From NCBI GenBank assembly GCA_947588325.1, contig CANPYH010000071.1, positions 1 through 7,216 of the forward strand: a stretch of DNA of 7,216 bases. Direction: 5' to 3'. Below the pieces are notes generated by a model that was not told where the DNA came from, searched no databases, and saw only the letters and a list, made by a program, of their open reading frames with translations. Source of the stretch: an uncultured Clostridia bacterium (lineage in GTDB: Bacteria > Bacillota > Clostridia > Christensenellales > Pumilibacteraceae). A program made the translations under genes and the position numbers. Shown one piece after another: positions 5,970 to 7,216 of this stretch; within the stretch, counting starts at the first letter, position 1, and every line of letters starts with the position of its first letter.

Positions 5970-6890
5970 CTATTTAAGCCCGAGTTCCGCCTCGATAATC
6001 CCCGCCAACTGTTTTGCACCGCGGGGACTGCGCCCGCCCTTTTCGAGGCAGAATTGCTCGGCGCGGAGAGAAAGCTCCTCTTCGGGCAGGGTTATGCCGC
6101 GATCGGCGAGTATGGAGCGGAGTATATCCGCAAACTCCGTCTTGCTCGGATTGACGAAGGTGACGACTATGCCGAACCTATCCGAAAGGCTCAACTGTTC
6201 CTGCCGCATGTCGTTTTCGTGCATGTCGTTCGTGCGCTCGGAGAAGTTCTCGCGGATAAGGTGGCGGCGATTGGTCGTCGCGTAGATAAGCACGTTGCCG
6301 AGGTGCAATGCGCTGCCCTCGAGCACGGCTTTGAGTTCGCTGTAATTGTCCTGCCCTTCCACAAAGGAGAGGTCGTCGATGAATATTATGAATTTAAGCC
6401 CGTCGTCCTGCGATATTGCGTTCATTAGACGAGGCAGGGTAATTATGTCTCGCTTCTTTACCTCTATAAGCCGAAGCCCGTCGGCGGCAAATTCGTTGAC
6501 AAGGGCGTGTACGGTGGAGGACTTACCCGTCCCCCTGTCGCCGTATAACAGCACGTTTTGCGCGGGCAAACCGCGAAGGAAGGCGCGGGTGTTATCCACC
6601 ACAACCTGCTTTTCCTCCTCGTACCGCTTGAGGTCCGCCAGCGTAACGGGATCCGTCGCGCGCATGGGTATTAGCTCCCGCGCCGCTCCGTCCCATATAA
6701 ACGCCTTCGCACTGTCGAAAAATTCCGCTTCATACGCACCGCCCGCCGCTCCGCACACCGCCTGCGACACGAGATACTCTATCTCGCCGTTGATGGAGCG
6801 GTACTCCCTCTCCGCTAACTTGCCGAGCTTTTCCAATATCTCGGGCTTCATTCTCACTATTATGGATTTTCTTTGGTCTTTCATGCTCAT
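5970..6890 (-). CDS. Ribbon-helix-helix/DUF815 AAA-type ATPase fusion
   Basis: This 306-residue protein joins an N-terminal Arc-like ribbon-helix-helix segment (residues 7-45: strand KSIIVRM, then helices with AEREYRSINGEIEYL) to a DUF815-type P-loop ATPase. ATPase landmarks are GLPAQNVLLYGDRGTGKSS (107-125, Walker A), FIIFIDDLSF (167-176, Walker B), YATTNRRHL (203-211, sensor 1), LSLSDRFG (233-240, candidate arginine finger R238) and GGRSPRGAKQLAGIIE near the end. It should bind and hydrolyse ATP in the cytoplasm and may bind DNA; its biological role is unknown. The ATG at 6890 has GGTGA seven nt upstream. A second ATG at 6884 lies almost on the predicted transcription start. A longer frame running up to 7022 enters the hairpin repeat and is unlikely to be translated. 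It is first in an operon with rsmA. Confidence 0.85.
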   Translation of the reverse strand: MSMKDQRKSIIVRMKPEILEKLGKLAEREYRSINGEIEYLVSQAVCGAAGGAYEAEFFDSAKAFIWDGAARELIPMRATDPVTLADLKRYEEEKQVVVDNTRAFLRGLPAQNVLLYGDRGTGKSSTVHALVNEFAADGLRLIEVKKRDIITLPRLMNAISQDDGLKFIIFIDDLSFVEGQDNYSELKAVLEGSALHLGNVLIYATTNRRHLIRENFSERTNDMHENDMRQEQLSLSDRFGIVVTFVNPSKTEFADILRSILADRGITLPEEELSLRAEQFCLEKGGRSPRGAKQLAGIIEAELGLK

Positions 6891-6891
6891 A

Positions 6892-6920
6892 ATGATATCA
6901 CCGTGAAAAATCTCTGTCAA
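6892..6920 (-). promoter_or_regulatory. Strong sigma-A-type promoter abutting the ATPase start codon
   Basis: On the minus strand, perfect TTGACA (6920-6915), a 17-nt spacer and TATCAT (6897-6892) match the vegetative consensus closely. The -10 box ends only one base before the ATG at 6890, so the expected start site (about 6886-6884) falls within or after that codon and next to the ATG at 6884. Either the mRNA is nearly leaderless and starts translation at 6884, or another promoter further upstream supplies a leader and this match is not the main start. Confidence 0.6.
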
Positions 6921-6952
6921 CTTTAACAGCATAGTTTTTCGGAATAAAACAT

Positions 6953-7027
6953 TGTTCTTTTGTAGAGCCCAAAAGAACCAAAAGACTCCGGGACACTTTC
7001 GACTGTGTCCCGGACCCCGCAACGAGT
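6953..7027. repeat. Double-hairpin intergenic repeat, copy 1
   Basis: This 75-nt unit is identical to the unit at 7142-7216. It contains two perfect inverted repeats: GTTCTTTTG/CAAAAGAAC (6954-6962 with 6970-6978, 7-nt loop) and TCCGGGACAC/GTGTCCCGGA (6987-6996 with 7005-7014, loop TTTCGACT). No coding sense is evident. Read on the minus strand, the GC-rich hairpin is followed by a T-rich stretch (GTCTTTTGGTTCTTTT), so it could also stop incoming leftward transcription. It resembles a dispersed palindromic (REP- or MITE-like) element, but the family was not recognised. Confidence 0.85.
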
Positions 7028-7141
7028 GAAGGTCTTATTTACTTGGTGAGGGTTGGGAATTGGTAAGGAAAAATACTCATTCTTGATTATGCTTTCCTTA
7101 TAAAATTAAAACAGCATTCCTTGAAAAAGACCGAATAAAAG
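7028..7141. other. Non-coding spacer between the two repeat copies
   Basis: This AT-rich stretch has no convincing open frame or strong promoter. It contains TAAGGAAA (7054-7061) and its exact reverse complement TTTCCTTA (7093-7100), and a more distant pair GGTCTT (7031-7036) and AAGACC (7127-7132). With the flanking repeats it may be part of one longer repeating unit of 189 nt, since both copies follow a similar GAATAAAA context. Confidence 0.5.
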
Positions 7142-7216
7142 TGTTCTTTTGTAGAGCCCAAAAGAACCAAAAGACTCCGGGACACTTTCGACTGTGTCCC
7201 GGACCCCGCAACGAGT
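7142..7216. repeat. Double-hairpin intergenic repeat, copy 2 (reaches window end)
   Basis: This copy is identical over all 75 visible nt to the one at 6953-7027, in the same orientation and offset by exactly 189 nt. Its hairpins lie at 7143-7167 and 7176-7203. The window ends here, so the true right border of the unit and any further copies are not visible. Confidence 0.85.

Noticed and set aside
6891..7022. N-terminal extension of the ATPase by 44 residues up to an ATG at 7022
   Set aside because: The extension would be translated from the hairpin repeat, crosses the promoter, and has no family similarity. The ribbon-helix-helix domain begins just after the ATG at 6890, which has a usable ribosome binding site.
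7084..7132. Promoter-like matches in the spacer between repeats (e.g. TTCAAG, 17 nt, TATAAG on the minus strand)
   Set aside because: Both boxes are poor matches in an AT-rich stretch, and the much better TTGACA-17-TATCAT promoter lies next to the gene.
6953..7216. CRISPR array
   Set aside because: Only two repeats of 75 nt are present, separated by 114 nt, with internal palindromes; neither repeat nor spacer length fits a CRISPR array and no cas gene is present.

Overview
The window comes from a bacterium with fairly GC-rich coding DNA, AT-rich gaps and free use of ATA and TAT codons. The gene content points to an anaerobic Bacillota (Clostridia-type) organism: a split, archaeal-type glutamate synthase with a polyferredoxin, a DUF815 ATPase and RsmA/KsgA, all behind vegetative (sigma-A-like) promoters. 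The taxon is an inference from gene style, not from a marker search. All six recognised genes lie on the minus strand, so transcription runs from right to left.

Right end (about 6891-7216): no gene. It holds two identical 75-nt copies of a double-hairpin repeat, 189 nt apart, the second cut by the window edge. Between the first copy and the first gene is a strong promoter (TTGACA, 17 nt, TATCAT) whose predicted start site falls on the start codon of that gene.

Middle (3126-6890): a probable operon of three genes with 18-nt gaps: a ribbon-helix-helix/DUF815 AAA ATPase fusion, the 16S rRNA dimethyladenosine transferase RsmA (KsgA), and a 677-residue polytopic O-antigen ligase/polymerase-like protein. 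The last carries an unusual cytosolic C-terminal domain of about 190 residues with a Rossmann-like, possibly glycosyltransferase-derived, pattern.

Left part (1-2976): a nitrogen-assimilation operon: a class-II glutamine amidotransferase subunit, an FMN/Fe-S glutamate synthase subunit, and the N-terminal 104 residues of a poly-[4Fe-4S] ferredoxin that runs off the left edge. Together they should move glutamine amide ammonia to the FMN subunit, which makes glutamate from 2-oxoglutarate with electrons fed through Fe-S centres. In this family a GXGXG subunit and often an FAD oxidoreductase complete the set. Neither is in the window; they may lie beyond the left edge.

The 149-nt gap between the two operons is the most intriguing regulatory stretch. 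It has a good promoter for the glutamate synthase operon, but an intrinsic terminator hairpin lies downstream of that promoter, inside the predicted leader. The 3' arm and loop of that terminator are also complementary to the ribosome binding site of the first gene. This suggests attenuation or translational control, although the hairpin may simply end the upstream operon.
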